64,000 nucleotides of DNA from the NCBI GenBank assembly GCA_964607705.1, contig CAZSLI010000009.1, positions 1 to 64,000 on the forward strand. The letters are read 5' to 3'. Shown one piece after another: positions 23,324 to 31,289 of the stretch. The stretch is from CAZSLI01 sp964607705. Lineage in GTDB: Bacteria > Actinomycetota > Coriobacteriia > Anaerosomatales > PHET01. Position numbers and translations under genes: made by a program. Numbering within the stretch: the stretch's first letter is position 1; each line of letters begins with the position of its first letter. The notes under the pieces were generated by a model that saw only the letters and a list, made by a program, of their open reading frames with translations, was not told the DNA's origin and made no database searches.

Positions 23324-25177
23324 GTGCCAGACAAGAGCGTACTCATCGTCCATGACGACCAGGCGTTCGTAGACCAGGTGAAGGCCGGACTCTCCGTGGC
23401 CGCACCCAACGTCTCCGTCACCGTCGCCCTGTCGGCGCCTCGCGCCCTCGGAATGGTGGCTAGCGCGAATCCTGACGCCATCCTCGTCGACGCCGAGCTC
23501 GTGGGTGTGGACGGATACGCGTTGACCCAGCAGCTCAAGGCGGATCCGCAGACCAAGGACGTGCCGGTCGTCATCGTGACGCTGTCGCCGAGTGAGTCCT
23601 CGGCGCTCCGGGCGCGCCAGGCCGGCGCGACGGCACATCTTGCTGCCGCTGGACCGGTCGAGCCGATCGTCGCCAAGATGGTCGCCCTCGTGAACGGCGG
23701 CGCGCCTGCAGGGACGCCAGCCGCGGGCGGCGGAATCCCGGCCCCAGGTGCGACGGCACCAGTCGGTGCGCCGGTCACTGCGCCCGTCGGCATGCCGGTC
23801 GGCGCGCCCGTCGGAGGGCCCCAGGCTCCTGCTCAGCCCGCTGGCGCCGGCATGGCTCCCCAGGGACTCGGCGGTGCTCCTGCGCCCGCTCCCGGCGCCG
23901 CGGCTCCGGCCGCCGCCTCTGAGCAACAGCCCGTGCGATCGGCCCAGCCCGCACAGCCTGCTGCAGCACAGTCCGAACCGCCTCTAGCCGGCTACGGCGC
24001 TCCGCAGCCGGTCAGCGCTCCGCCGCCTCCCGGAGGGGCAGGGTACGGCGCCGCGGCGCCTGTCGGCGGCGACGTCAAGGTCACGCCGGGCGGTGGCCCC
24101 GGTGGGGACACGCCTCATGTCGACGATCTGCTCCGCCTCATGCTTCAGCGCGGAGGTTCCGACCTCCACCTGACCGTGGGCAGCCCCCCAGGCATCCGCC
24201 AGCGGGGCGAGATCGTCTCGGTGGAGAACATGAAGCCGCTCACGCCGCGCGACACCATGGAGATGATCCTCTCCCTGCTCTCAGAGGAGCAGCGCCGCCG
24301 GTTCGAGACCGAGCTCGAGCTCGACTTCGCATACTCGATCCCGGGCGTCTCGCGCTTCCGCGCCAACGTCTTCCAGCAGCGTAACTCGATGGGGGCCGTC
24401 TTCCGCGTCATCCCCATCGACATCCCGACCATGGAGCAGCTGGCACTCCCCAAGGTGTGCAAGTTCCTGGCGGAGCGCCCGCGCGGCCTCGTGCTCGTGA
24501 CCGGTCCCACCGGCTCGGGTAAGTCCACGACGCTGGCGGCCATGATCAACCACATCAACGAGACACGGTCGGTCCACATAATCACGCTCGAGGACCCGAT
24601 CGAGTTCATGCACCGCAACAAGAAGGCGTTCGTGAACCAGCGCGAGATAGGCGAGGACACGCACTCGTTCACCTCGGCCCTCAAGCGCGTCTTGCGCCAG
24701 GACCCCGACGTCATCCTCGTCGGCGAGATGCGCGACCTCGAGACTATCTCGGCAGCCATCACCGCTGCTGAGACGGGACACCTTGTGCTTGCCACGCTGC
24801 ACACGACCGGCGGTCCCGAGACGGTAGACCGCGTGATCGACGTCTTCCCGCCGCACCAGCAGCAGCAGGTGCGCATGCAGCTCTCCACGACGCTCGAGGG
24901 AGTCCTGTCTCAGGTGCTCCTCCGCTCCACTGACGGGCGCAGCCGAGTGCTCGCGATGGAGATCATGCTGGGTATCCCGGCCATCTCGAACCTGATCCGC
25001 GAGGGCAAGACGCATCAGATGGAGACAATCATCCAGGGTGGCGCGCAGTTGGGTATGCAGACGCTCGACCAGCATCTGAAGAACCTGCTGCAGGCCGGCA
25101 AGGTCACCTTCGAGGAAGCGATCAGCAAGGCGAAGAACCCGCGCGAACTCGCCAACATGGTGGGTCGCAAGATCTAG
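23324..25177 (+). CDS. pilT: Receiver-domain / PilT ATPase fusion
   Basis: A twitching-motility retraction ATPase with an N-terminal receiver domain. Residues 1-125 show a response-regulator fold: acidic Asp11-Asp12, phosphoacceptor-position Asp56 and Thr86, but the conserved Lys is absent (AAAGP instead of KP). Residues about 125-262 are a low-complexity Ala/Pro/Gly linker. The rest is PilT: Walker A GPTGSGKST, Asp box and Walker B, TLHTTGG, and AISNLIREGK matching the PilT-specific AIRNLIRE motif. GTG 23324 follows GAGGAGG at 8 nt; an upstream frame of 33 codons lacks a site. No other pilus genes are nearby, so partners must lie elsewhere. Confidence 0.9.
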   Translation: MPDKSVLIVHDDQAFVDQVKAGLSVAAPNVSVTVALSAPRALGMVASANPDAILVDAELVGVDGYALTQQLKADPQTKDVPVVIVTLSPSESSALRARQAGATAHLAAAGPVEPIVAKMVALVNGGAPAGTPAAGGGIPAPGATAPVGAPVTAPVGMPVGAPVGGPQAPAQPAGAGMAPQGLGGAPAPAPGAAAPAAASEQQPVRSAQPAQPAAAQSEPPLAGYGAPQPVSAPPPPGGAGYGAAAPVGGDVKVTPGGGPGGDTPHVDDLLRLMLQRGGSDLHLTVGSPPGIRQRGEIVSVENMKPLTPRDTMEMILSLLSEEQRRRFETELELDFAYSIPGVSRFRANVFQQRNSMGAVFRVIPIDIPTMEQLALPKVCKFLAERPRGLVLVTGPTGSGKSTTLAAMINHINETRSVHIITLEDPIEFMHRNKKAFVNQREIGEDTHSFTSALKRVLRQDPDVILVGEMRDLETISAAITAAETGHLVLATLHTTGGPETVDRVIDVFPPHQQQQVRMQLSTTLEGVLSQVLLRSTDGRSRVLAMEIMLGIPAISNLIREGKTHQMETIIQGGAQLGMQTLDQHLKNLLQAGKVTFEEAISKAKNPRELANMVGRKI

Positions 25178-25245
25178 AGGACGGCGACAGGGTGCGGTTG
25201 AACGCGGCGGGCCCGGCGGGCCCGTCGCTGTCGTAGGAGGTAGTC

Positions 25246-25716
25246 GTGGACCAGGCTCGTATCCGGTGGGGCGGCAAGCGACAGTTCGTGAGCACTGACG
25301 AGGCCGGTCACAGCGTCGTCATGGACGCCAAGGCAGAGTACGGCGGAGACGGGAGCGGCATCAGGCCGATGGAACTCGTCCTCCACGCCCTTGCCGGCTG
25401 CACGGGCATGGACGTCATCTCCGTCCTTGAGAAGAAGCGCCAGGACGTGCGGGGTCTCGAGATCATCGTCACCGGTCACCAGCGTCTTGATGAGTTCCCC
25501 AAGATCTACACCCGCATGGAGGTCGAGTACGTGGTGACGGGCTTCGGCGTCAAGCCGGAGGCCGTGGCACGAGCCATCGAGCTCTCCGAGGAGAAGTACT
25601 GCACCGTGAAGGGCATGCTCGGCCCGCAGGTAGAGGTCGTGACGTCGTACCGGGTTCTCGACGAGCACGAGCCGGGCCATGCCGGCTTGGATGACGAGGA
25701 CGGGACCCACGAGTGA
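25246..25716 (+). CDS. OsmC/Ohr-family protein
   Basis: A 156-residue OsmC-fold protein, a family of thiol peroxidases that reduce organic hydroperoxides. The two redox cysteines are present in LAGCTGMDV and KYCTVKGML. GTG 25246 follows TAGGAGG. Its stop codon overlaps the start of the glycosyltransferase, so it is translationally coupled to a cluster that looks like a low-molecular-weight thiol or sugar-conjugate pathway (see neighbours). The electron donor is unknown. Confidence 0.88.
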   Translation: MDQARIRWGGKRQFVSTDEAGHSVVMDAKAEYGGDGSGIRPMELVLHALAGCTGMDVISVLEKKRQDVRGLEIIVTGHQRLDEFPKIYTRMEVEYVVTGFGVKPEAVARAIELSEEKYCTVKGMLGPQVEVVTSYRVLDEHEPGHAGLDDEDGTHE

Positions 25717-26411
25717 GCGACCTCGTCCTTATGCCCGTCTACAACGAGGCGTCGACCGTCAGCTCGGTGCTCGATGCCGTCAGGGACCACTTCGAGGGAG
25801 AAGTGCTCGTGGTGGACGATGGCTCCGATGACGGCACGGCACTCATCCTCGCCGAGCGCGAAGACGTCGCCGTGGTCCGGCTCGATCGCAACTGCGGCTA
25901 TGGTTGCGCGTTGCGTATCGGCTTCGACGTGGCTCGGGAGCTGTGCTTCGACCGCGTCGTGACGATGGACTGCGACGGTCAGCACGAGCCGGCACACATC
26001 CCGCAGTTCCTTGAGGAGCTCGACCTCGGTGCGGACATCGTTTCGGGTAGCCGGTACCTTCCGGGCAGCAGCTCGCTCGGTATCGCACCGCCCAGAGACC
26101 GCCGAGAGATCAACGAGCGGATCACCCAGGAGATCAACCGCATCACCGGCTACTCGCTCACTGACGCATTTTGCGGCTTCAAGGCGTACCGGCTGGAGGC
26201 ACTCTCCGGCCTCACTTTGCGCGAGCCCGGCTACGCGATGCCCCTCGAGTTGTGGGCGAAGGCGTGGAAAGCCGGCCTCAAGGTCGAAGAGATGGCGGTC
26301 GAGCGGATCTACTGTGACCGCGACCGCAGTTTTGGCGTGGCTCTCGACGATCCTGAAGCCCGCTACGCCTACTACCTTGAGGTCTGGTCAAGCGCACTTG
26401 AGGAGGCCTGA
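25713..26411 (+). CDS. GT2-family glycosyltransferase (DPM1-like)
   Basis: A 232-residue inverting glycosyltransferase of family GT2. Seen are MPVYNEASTVSSVL, the nucleotide-binding VVDDGSDDGT, the metal-binding TMDCDGQHEP and a SGSRYLPG segment as in dolichol/polyprenyl-phosphate mannose synthases. It has no membrane helix, so it is soluble or peripheral. Its GTG start overlaps the TGA of osmC by 4 nt, and an LmbE deacetylase starts immediately after. The acceptor is not identifiable; polyprenyl phosphate or a small molecule are both possible. Confidence 0.87.
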   Translation: MSDLVLMPVYNEASTVSSVLDAVRDHFEGEVLVVDDGSDDGTALILAEREDVAVVRLDRNCGYGCALRIGFDVARELCFDRVVTMDCDGQHEPAHIPQFLEELDLGADIVSGSRYLPGSSSLGIAPPRDRREINERITQEINRITGYSLTDAFCGFKAYRLEALSGLTLREPGYAMPLELWAKAWKAGLKVEEMAVERIYCDRDRSFGVALDDPEARYAYYLEVWSSALEEA

Positions 26412-26412
26412 C

Positions 26413-27108
26413 GTGTCCGACTGGCTTTACGACGCCGTATGCATCGGCGCTCATCCTGACGACGTTGAGATCGGCATGGGCGGCACCGTCGCCAAGCTCA
26501 CGCAGGCAGGCAAACGCGTCGCGATCGTCGACCTTACCAACGGCGAACCCACTCCTCATGGGACCGTCGAGCAGCGCGCATCCGAGTCCGCCGAGGCCGC
26601 GAAGATCCTCGGCGTCGAGGCGCGCCGAACGCTGACGCAGCCCAACCGCTACCTGTTCGACACGGTCGAGGCTCGCACTGAGCTCGCGCAGGTTCTGCGC
26701 GAACTGCGGCCCCGCATGCTGTTCATCCCGTATGCCGAGGACGCGCACCCCGACCACATCGCCGCATCCCAGATCGCCATCGGCGCGCGCTTTTACTCCA
26801 AGTTCACCAAGACCGAGATGGCGGGGGAGCCGTTCTATCCTCCGCGCGTGTTCCGCTACATGGCCGTGCACATGCGCGTCGTGGCCCAGCCGACGTTCGT
26901 CATCGATATAGCGGACACTCTGGACGCCAAGATCGACGCGCTTCTCGCATACCGCTCTCAGTTCGTTGAGAACCGCAAGAACGCGGGAATCGTCGAGATG
27001 ATGCAAGGCATGGCCGGCATGTGGGGCTCCATGGCCAACGTTGCGGCAGCAGAGCCCTTCTTCGCCCTCGAGACCCCTGCGCTGACCTCACCCGACCAAG
27101 TGCTGTAG
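26413..27108 (+). CDS. LmbE-family deacetylase (BshB1-like)
   Basis: A 231-residue zinc deacetylase of the LmbE/PIG-L family. The metal motif AHPDDVEIG and the later HPDH (AEDAHPDHIAAS) are intact. The order and spacing resemble BshB1, which removes acetyl from GlcNAc-malate in bacillithiol synthesis. GTG 26413 lies 1 nt after the glycosyltransferase stop. The downstream gene looks distantly BshC-like, strengthening a thiol-conjugate pathway, but no BshA-type GT4 enzyme is present here. Confidence 0.85.
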   Translation: MSDWLYDAVCIGAHPDDVEIGMGGTVAKLTQAGKRVAIVDLTNGEPTPHGTVEQRASESAEAAKILGVEARRTLTQPNRYLFDTVEARTELAQVLRELRPRMLFIPYAEDAHPDHIAASQIAIGARFYSKFTKTEMAGEPFYPPRVFRYMAVHMRVVAQPTFVIDIADTLDAKIDALLAYRSQFVENRKNAGIVEMMQGMAGMWGSMANVAAAEPFFALETPALTSPDQVL

Positions 27109-27116
27109 GAGACCTT

Positions 27117-28691
27117 TTGATCCAGTCGCGTCCCCACCTGCCCGCGGGCCATGGCGAGCTGCTCACACGGCCACCGTATGACGAGTGGGCGGGTCTGGTC
27201 GCAGCCAATCGGGAACGCGCCTCCGCTTGGCGCTTCACGGTAGCCGGCCGCGACGTCGACGACGTACGGCGCCTCGCACGCGAGGACGTCCTTGCGGTGA
27301 GCCAGAGATTCTCGGCGAAGCTGCGAGTGCCACTGACCCCGGTACTGGCTGCCGAGGAACCGCTGATCATGACCGGCCACCAGCCGGAGCTCTACCACAC
27401 CGGTGTCTGGGTGAAGGACTTCTTGCTAGACCGCATCGCCGGTTCGGTAGGGGCCAATGCCGTCGACGTGGTCGTCGACTCGGACGGCTTCGACGCTGTC
27501 ACGATCGAAGCACCCTGCTGGGCGCCGGATGTCAGGCGCTGCCGGCAGTACCTCGCGATCGGGACGGCGGACTCGTGCTACGCCTGCTCACCGGTGCCGT
27601 CAGCCGATGACCTCGAAGTCTTCTGCACGTCGGCGGGCTCGATGCTCTCGACGTTGCCGTCGCCTTCGGTCAAGCGGCACTTCGACGACTTCTGCGGCCA
27701 TCTCCGTTCCGCCCGTCTCGACGCTGATGACCTCGCTCAGCTGGTGACCATCGCTCGGCGGCGCTACGAGGCGGCAGCCGGCACGGGGTACCTCGAGGCA
27801 CCGCTGACGCATCTTGCGCGCACGGAGTCATTCGCCTGCTTCATCGTCGACATGGCGTTGGACGGTGTGCGCTTTGCGACCGACTACAACGCCGAGCTCG
27901 CCTTCTACCGGGAAGCTCACCGGACGCGCTCGGCACTTCAGCCCTTCCCTGATCTCGCGATCGAGCACGGGCGTGTCGAGCTGCCGCTGTGGGCGCTTAG
28001 GCAGGGCACGCGCCGAACCGTGTGGGCGAGCAAGGTGGAGGGCGGCATACGGCTGCTCGCCGGAGACGACGAGATCGCGCTACTTCCCGAGGAGCCGGCC
28101 GACGCCGTTCGCGCGCTGCAGGAGGCCGGCATCTCCCTGGCGCCCAAGGCGCTGGCCCTGACGCTGTTCGTCCGCGTCTTCTGCTGTGATCTGTTCATAC
28201 ACGGGGTGGGCGGCGGGCGCTACGACCGCGTGACCGATGGCGTCTGCCGACGCTTCTATGGCGTCGAGCCCCCCTCGTTCGCGGTCGCTTCTCTCACGAT
28301 GTACTTGCCGATCGGCGCTCGCATCGTCACGGATGAGGAGGTGGCGGCCGCCAAAGAGCGCATGAACCGCTTGGAGCACAATCCCAACCAGGCGCTCGGC
28401 GACGTCGACTTCGGGTCCGAGGACGAGCGTATTCGCGCATTCGCTTTGGCTGCCGAGAAGTCCGAGCTCGTCTCGGCGATAGCCCTGCCGGGCGCGGACA
28501 AGAAGTCGCTCGGCGGCCGGATACGCGTGGTGAACACCGAGTTGGCCGCGCTTCTCGAGCCCCTGCGCGCCGAGTATGCGGCCGAGCTGTCGTCGCTGGA
28601 GGCGCAGCGCGACGCCAGCGACGTGTTCACCGATCGGACGTATCCCTTCTGTTTCTGGTCCCCCGAGGAGATCGCCGACAAGGTCCGGTAG
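27117..28691 (+). CDS. Unrecognised protein, distant resemblance to BshC
   Basis: A 524-residue soluble protein. TTG 27117 is chosen because AGGAG lies 5 nt upstream. The segment MTGHQPELYHTGVWVKDFLLDRIA followed by VVVDSDGFDAV has the same pattern as the nucleotide-fold core of the bacillithiol cysteine-adding enzyme BshC (GGQQxGLxxGPLYTxxK, then GEDHDxxE), though the key residues differ. HGVGGGRYDRVTD is another conserved-looking block. It directly follows the LmbE gene. A ligase or cysteine-transfer role is a guess from context. The gene may equally be a conserved protein of unknown function. Confidence 0.7.
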   Translation: MIQSRPHLPAGHGELLTRPPYDEWAGLVAANRERASAWRFTVAGRDVDDVRRLAREDVLAVSQRFSAKLRVPLTPVLAAEEPLIMTGHQPELYHTGVWVKDFLLDRIAGSVGANAVDVVVDSDGFDAVTIEAPCWAPDVRRCRQYLAIGTADSCYACSPVPSADDLEVFCTSAGSMLSTLPSPSVKRHFDDFCGHLRSARLDADDLAQLVTIARRRYEAAAGTGYLEAPLTHLARTESFACFIVDMALDGVRFATDYNAELAFYREAHRTRSALQPFPDLAIEHGRVELPLWALRQGTRRTVWASKVEGGIRLLAGDDEIALLPEEPADAVRALQEAGISLAPKALALTLFVRVFCCDLFIHGVGGGRYDRVTDGVCRRFYGVEPPSFAVASLTMYLPIGARIVTDEEVAAAKERMNRLEHNPNQALGDVDFGSEDERIRAFALAAEKSELVSAIALPGADKKSLGGRIRVVNTELAALLEPLRAEYAAELSSLEAQRDASDVFTDRTYPFCFWSPEEIADKVR

Positions 28692-28764
28692 GGATGGGCT
28701 GGTAGACTGGCGAATATTGCCAGCGCGGGGAGCCGCCCCGCCGCTGTTCGAAGAGGAGCCCGCT

Positions 28765-28941
28765 ATGTCGATTCCTGTTGTTGACGTCGACGCCTGCACG
28801 GCGTGCGGCACCTGCATCGATGACTGCCCGAGTGGTTGTTACGAGCTCGAGGCGACGGCGGTCATGGCCCGACCGGACGACTGCACCGAGTGTGGCATCT
28901 GCGCGGATGACTGCCCGAGCGGCGCCTTGGTGATGGACTAG
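28765..28941 (+). CDS. Ferredoxin, 2[4Fe-4S], copy 1
   Basis: A 58-residue bacterial-type ferredoxin with two complete cluster motifs: CTACGTCIDDCP and CTECGICADDCP. ATG 28765 follows GAAGAGGAG. The short length and acidic composition are typical of clostridial electron carriers. A near-identical gene lies 115 nt downstream. Possible partners in the window are the hydrogenases and radical SAM enzymes, but none is specified. Confidence 0.93.
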   Translation: MSIPVVDVDACTACGTCIDDCPSGCYELEATAVMARPDDCTECGICADDCPSGALVMD

Positions 28942-28974
28942 GCTCGACGCAACACGCGGCTTGAGGCACGTCAA

Positions 28975-29003
28975 TTGCAGGGTTATGGGTCGGGCGCTAT
29001 CAT
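28975..29003 (+). promoter_or_regulatory. Promoter of the second ferredoxin
   Basis: TTGCAG at 28975-28980 and TATCAT at 28998-29003 are separated by exactly 17 nt, 54 nt before the ferredoxin ATG. So the second ferredoxin can be transcribed independently of the first. Confidence 0.6.
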
Positions 29004-29056
29004 GCTCCGAACCGTAAAGCCAGCCTTCGGGCTTACCTGCATGAAAGGACGGCACT

Positions 29057-29233
29057 ATGTCGCTTCCTGTCGTCGATCCGAACCTGTGCACCGCATGTGG
29101 CATCTGCGTGGATGAATGCCCGCAGAGCTGCTACGACCTCGAGGACATCGCCCGGCTGAACCGGCCTGACGATTGCACGGAGTGCGGTATCTGCGTGGAT
29201 GCTTGCCCCAACTCGGCGATCGAGATGGACTAG
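29057..29233 (+). CDS. Ferredoxin, 2[4Fe-4S], copy 2
   Basis: A 58-residue ferredoxin with motifs CTACGICVDECP and CTECGICVDACP, closely similar to copy 1 and clearly a tandem duplicate. ATG 29057 follows GAAAGGA. The main differences lie in the linker between the clusters (ARLNRPDD against AVMARPDD) and in loop residues such as PQS against PSG, which could tune redox potential. It has its own promoter and is closed by a strong terminator. Confidence 0.93.
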   Translation: MSLPVVDPNLCTACGICVDECPQSCYDLEDIARLNRPDDCTECGICVDACPNSAIEMD

Positions 29234-29252
29234 CATCACAAGCATGGAACGG

Positions 29253-29290
29253 AGAGAGGCCCGGGGGAATCCCCCGGGCCTCTCTGTACT
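29253..29290. terminator. Strong bidirectional terminator
   Basis: A perfect 15-bp stem (29253-29267 with 29271-29285) around an AAT loop lies between the ferredoxin and the convergent plsY gene. The T-run is modest on both sides. Confidence 0.8.
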
Positions 29291-29391
29291 TCTCGGCAGG
29301 TCCTAGCGGTTCGCGCATGCGATCACGTGCATCTGCGCCGACGGTGTTGTTGCGTCCACAGCGGCTGGAGTGGCCTCGCCCGGAACTGCCG

Positions 29392-30120
29392 TCAGCCGCG
29401 GGGGCCCATGCGGTCGTTGACGTAGAGCTTCGGCTCGTTTCCGCGCAGCATCCCGATGAAGCGCTTGTGATGAGCGGCGTACACGAACAGACCCATCGCA
29501 AGGGCGAAGGGCCAGTCAGGGGAGTGCAGCGCGAGCGCCGCAACCGGCAGGGTGAGTGCCGCAGCCACCTGCCCTGCCATCATGTAGCGGGTGATCGCGA
29601 TGACCAGCAGCCCTACCACTACCACCGCGACGAAGTAGCGCCAGTCGTAGGCGAGTAGTGCGCCGCCGCCGGTCGCGAGCCCCTTGCCCGTGCGTTGGAA
29701 GACGCGTTTGGCCAGTGCCATCCACACCGAGTAGTTGTGGCCGAGCACAGCTCCCGCGACTGCAGCCATGGGCACGTACGCCAGCGGCCAAGCAGTCCAG
29801 TTCGCGGAGAGCGACTCGAGCGTGACGCCCCACGGCGTCGCGAACGCCTCACCGACGCCGTAACCGGTCACCGCCATCTTCGCCACGAGCGCGGGCAGTA
29901 TTCCCTTCGATGCGTCGGCTACCATCGCCACGACGAACCATCCCCACGATCCCGTGGATCGGCGGACGTTCATGGCACCGACGTTGCCGGTCCCGTGCGC
30001 TGTGATGTCCTCACCCGTGACGCCTCTCACGATGAGATAGGCGAAGGGTATCGACCCGACGAGATAGGCCGCGAGAAGCGCAGCGACGACGTAGAGCCAT
30101 TGGATGGACTGCGGACTCAC
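29392..30120 (-). CDS. plsY: Glycerol-3-phosphate acyltransferase PlsY
   Basis: Membrane enzyme that acylates glycerol-3-phosphate from acyl-phosphate, the first step of phospholipid synthesis. The 242-residue protein has the three PlsY motifs: GSIPFAYLIVRG, HGTGNVGAMNVRRSTG and GKGLATGGGALLA, and about five hydrophobic segments. GTG 30120 overlaps the TGA of the upstream lipid kinase-like gene by 4 nt; longer frames lack support. Pairing with a lipid kinase fits a phospholipid operon. Confidence 0.92.
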   Translation of the reverse strand: MSPQSIQWLYVVAALLAAYLVGSIPFAYLIVRGVTGEDITAHGTGNVGAMNVRRSTGSWGWFVVAMVADASKGILPALVAKMAVTGYGVGEAFATPWGVTLESLSANWTAWPLAYVPMAAVAGAVLGHNYSVWMALAKRVFQRTGKGLATGGGALLAYDWRYFVAVVVVGLLVIAITRYMMAGQVAAALTLPVAALALHSPDWPFALAMGLFVYAAHHKRFIGMLRGNEPKLYVNDRMGPRG

Positions 30121-31070
30121 TCGCTGTCCCTTCTCGGCACGATGCATTCGATGGCACCGTGCAGCATCTCGATGTCGTATCGGCACTCGAGCAGCATTTC
30201 GCCGTCCACCTGCGCCGGAATGGGGCTCTCGCACTCGATCACGGCGCTGCGGTGGCGTGACATGTGCGCCACTTTCATCCCTGTGTGCCTCCCGCTGATG
30301 ACGAACGGGAGGCGCCAGAGAGCCTGCGGCAGGGAAAGCGGGTCGATCATGCAGACGTCGAAGAGGCCGTCTGTCGCGTCGGCGTCGGGAGTGATGTAGA
30401 AACCGCCGCCGTAGGTTGGGCCCTGGGTCATGGCGACGATGAGGGTGTCATATCGCTTGGCGGGCTCCCCGTCGAACGACAGGTTCATCACGAAGCTGTT
30501 CAGGTCCCTGAATAGAACGTTCAACAGCGCCGTCAGGTACAGCCAAAGACCCGAGCGCCGGGTGGTCACCTTGTACTCGACCGCCTTGGCGGTCACCTTC
30601 GCGTCGAGGCCGGCTGCGAAACTGTTGTTGAAGTAGATGTCGTTGGCCTTGCCTACGTCGAAGCGTTTGCGCTCCCCGGTGACCAAGACCAGTGCCGCCT
30701 GGGTCAGATCGGCGGGGATCCCGAGTGTCCTGCGCGTGTCGTTGCCAGACCCTGTGGGCAAGACGCCGAGCGCGGGGCGGACGTCCTCGGCAAGCCTCAT
30801 AAGGCCGTTGAGCACCTCGTGAACCGTGCCGTCGCCTCCCGCGGCCACGACGAGGTCGTAGTCGCTGCCGCGCTCCTCGGCGATGCGGGCGGCGTGCCCC
30901 ATGTACTCGGTCTGCACGCTGTCGTGCGCGACATTTGCGAGGAGCTGCTCGATGACCGGGACGAGCTTGGCGGTCTCGCCGTGCTTGGCCTCGGGATTGA
31001 TGACGAGAAGTGTGCGTGGACCGGTCAACGGGGGCCTCCGAGCGGGGACAGTTGGTGGCAGGGAGAGCAT
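30117..31070 (-). CDS. Diacylglycerol kinase-like lipid kinase
   Basis: A 317-residue DgkB/YegS-type lipid kinase that recycles diacylglycerol or phosphorylates a related lipid. Seen are the nucleotide-binding VVAAGGDGTVHEVLNGL and PTGSGNDTRRTLGIP, and a C-terminal beta-sandwich with PAQVDGEMLL. ATG 31070 has no clear Shine-Dalgarno, so the start is less certain. It overlaps plsY by 4 nt. It is divergent from tRNA-Arg over only 65 nt. Confidence 0.88.
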   Translation of the reverse strand: MLSLPPTVPARRPPLTGPRTLLVINPEAKHGETAKLVPVIEQLLANVAHDSVQTEYMGHAARIAEERGSDYDLVVAAGGDGTVHEVLNGLMRLAEDVRPALGVLPTGSGNDTRRTLGIPADLTQAALVLVTGERKRFDVGKANDIYFNNSFAAGLDAKVTAKAVEYKVTTRRSGLWLYLTALLNVLFRDLNSFVMNLSFDGEPAKRYDTLIVAMTQGPTYGGGFYITPDADATDGLFDVCMIDPLSLPQALWRLPFVISGRHTGMKVAHMSRHRSAVIECESPIPAQVDGEMLLECRYDIEMLHGAIECIVPRRDSE

Positions 31071-31135
31071 AGCGCACGCATGCGGCGAGTTGGTCGGGTA
31101 GCGGCGGTATGATAGAGTGCGTTCTCGCTGTTCAC

Positions 31136-31211
31136 GCCCTCTTAGCTCAGTGGATAGAGCGTCTGCCTCCGGAGCAGAAGGCCGCAGGTTCGAATCCTGC
31201 AGAGGGCGCCA
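31136..31211 (+). tRNA. tRNA-Arg (anticodon CCG)
   Basis: A 76-nt cloverleaf with encoded CCA. The acceptor stem GCCCTCT pairs perfectly with AGAGGGC, the D arm is GCTCAGTGGATAGAGC, the anticodon stem TCTGC/GCAGA carries loop CTCCGGA with anticodon CCG, and the T arm is GCAGG-TTCGAAT-CCTGC. Reads CGG codons. A TATGAT -10-like element lies at 31108-31113. Confidence 0.97.
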
Positions 31212-31222
31212 TCGCGCACACA

Positions 31223-31262
31223 CGAGAGGCCGGCCCCCCAGGGGAGCCGGCCTCTCGTTGTA
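31223..31262. terminator. Hairpin between tRNA-Arg and convergent EF-G-like gene
   Basis: A perfect 12-bp inverted repeat (31223-31234 with 31246-31257) follows the tRNA by 11 nt. The T-tract (TTGTAT) is weak. It can serve both the tRNA and the convergent GTPase gene. Confidence 0.7.
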
Positions 31263-31289
31263 TCGGTGAGCTTTGCAGCGGTGAGGCGG

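Noticed and set aside
25713..26411. Calling the glycosyltransferase BshA of a standard bacillithiol pathway
   Set aside because: It is a GT2 enzyme with DPM1-like motifs, whereas BshA belongs to family GT4.
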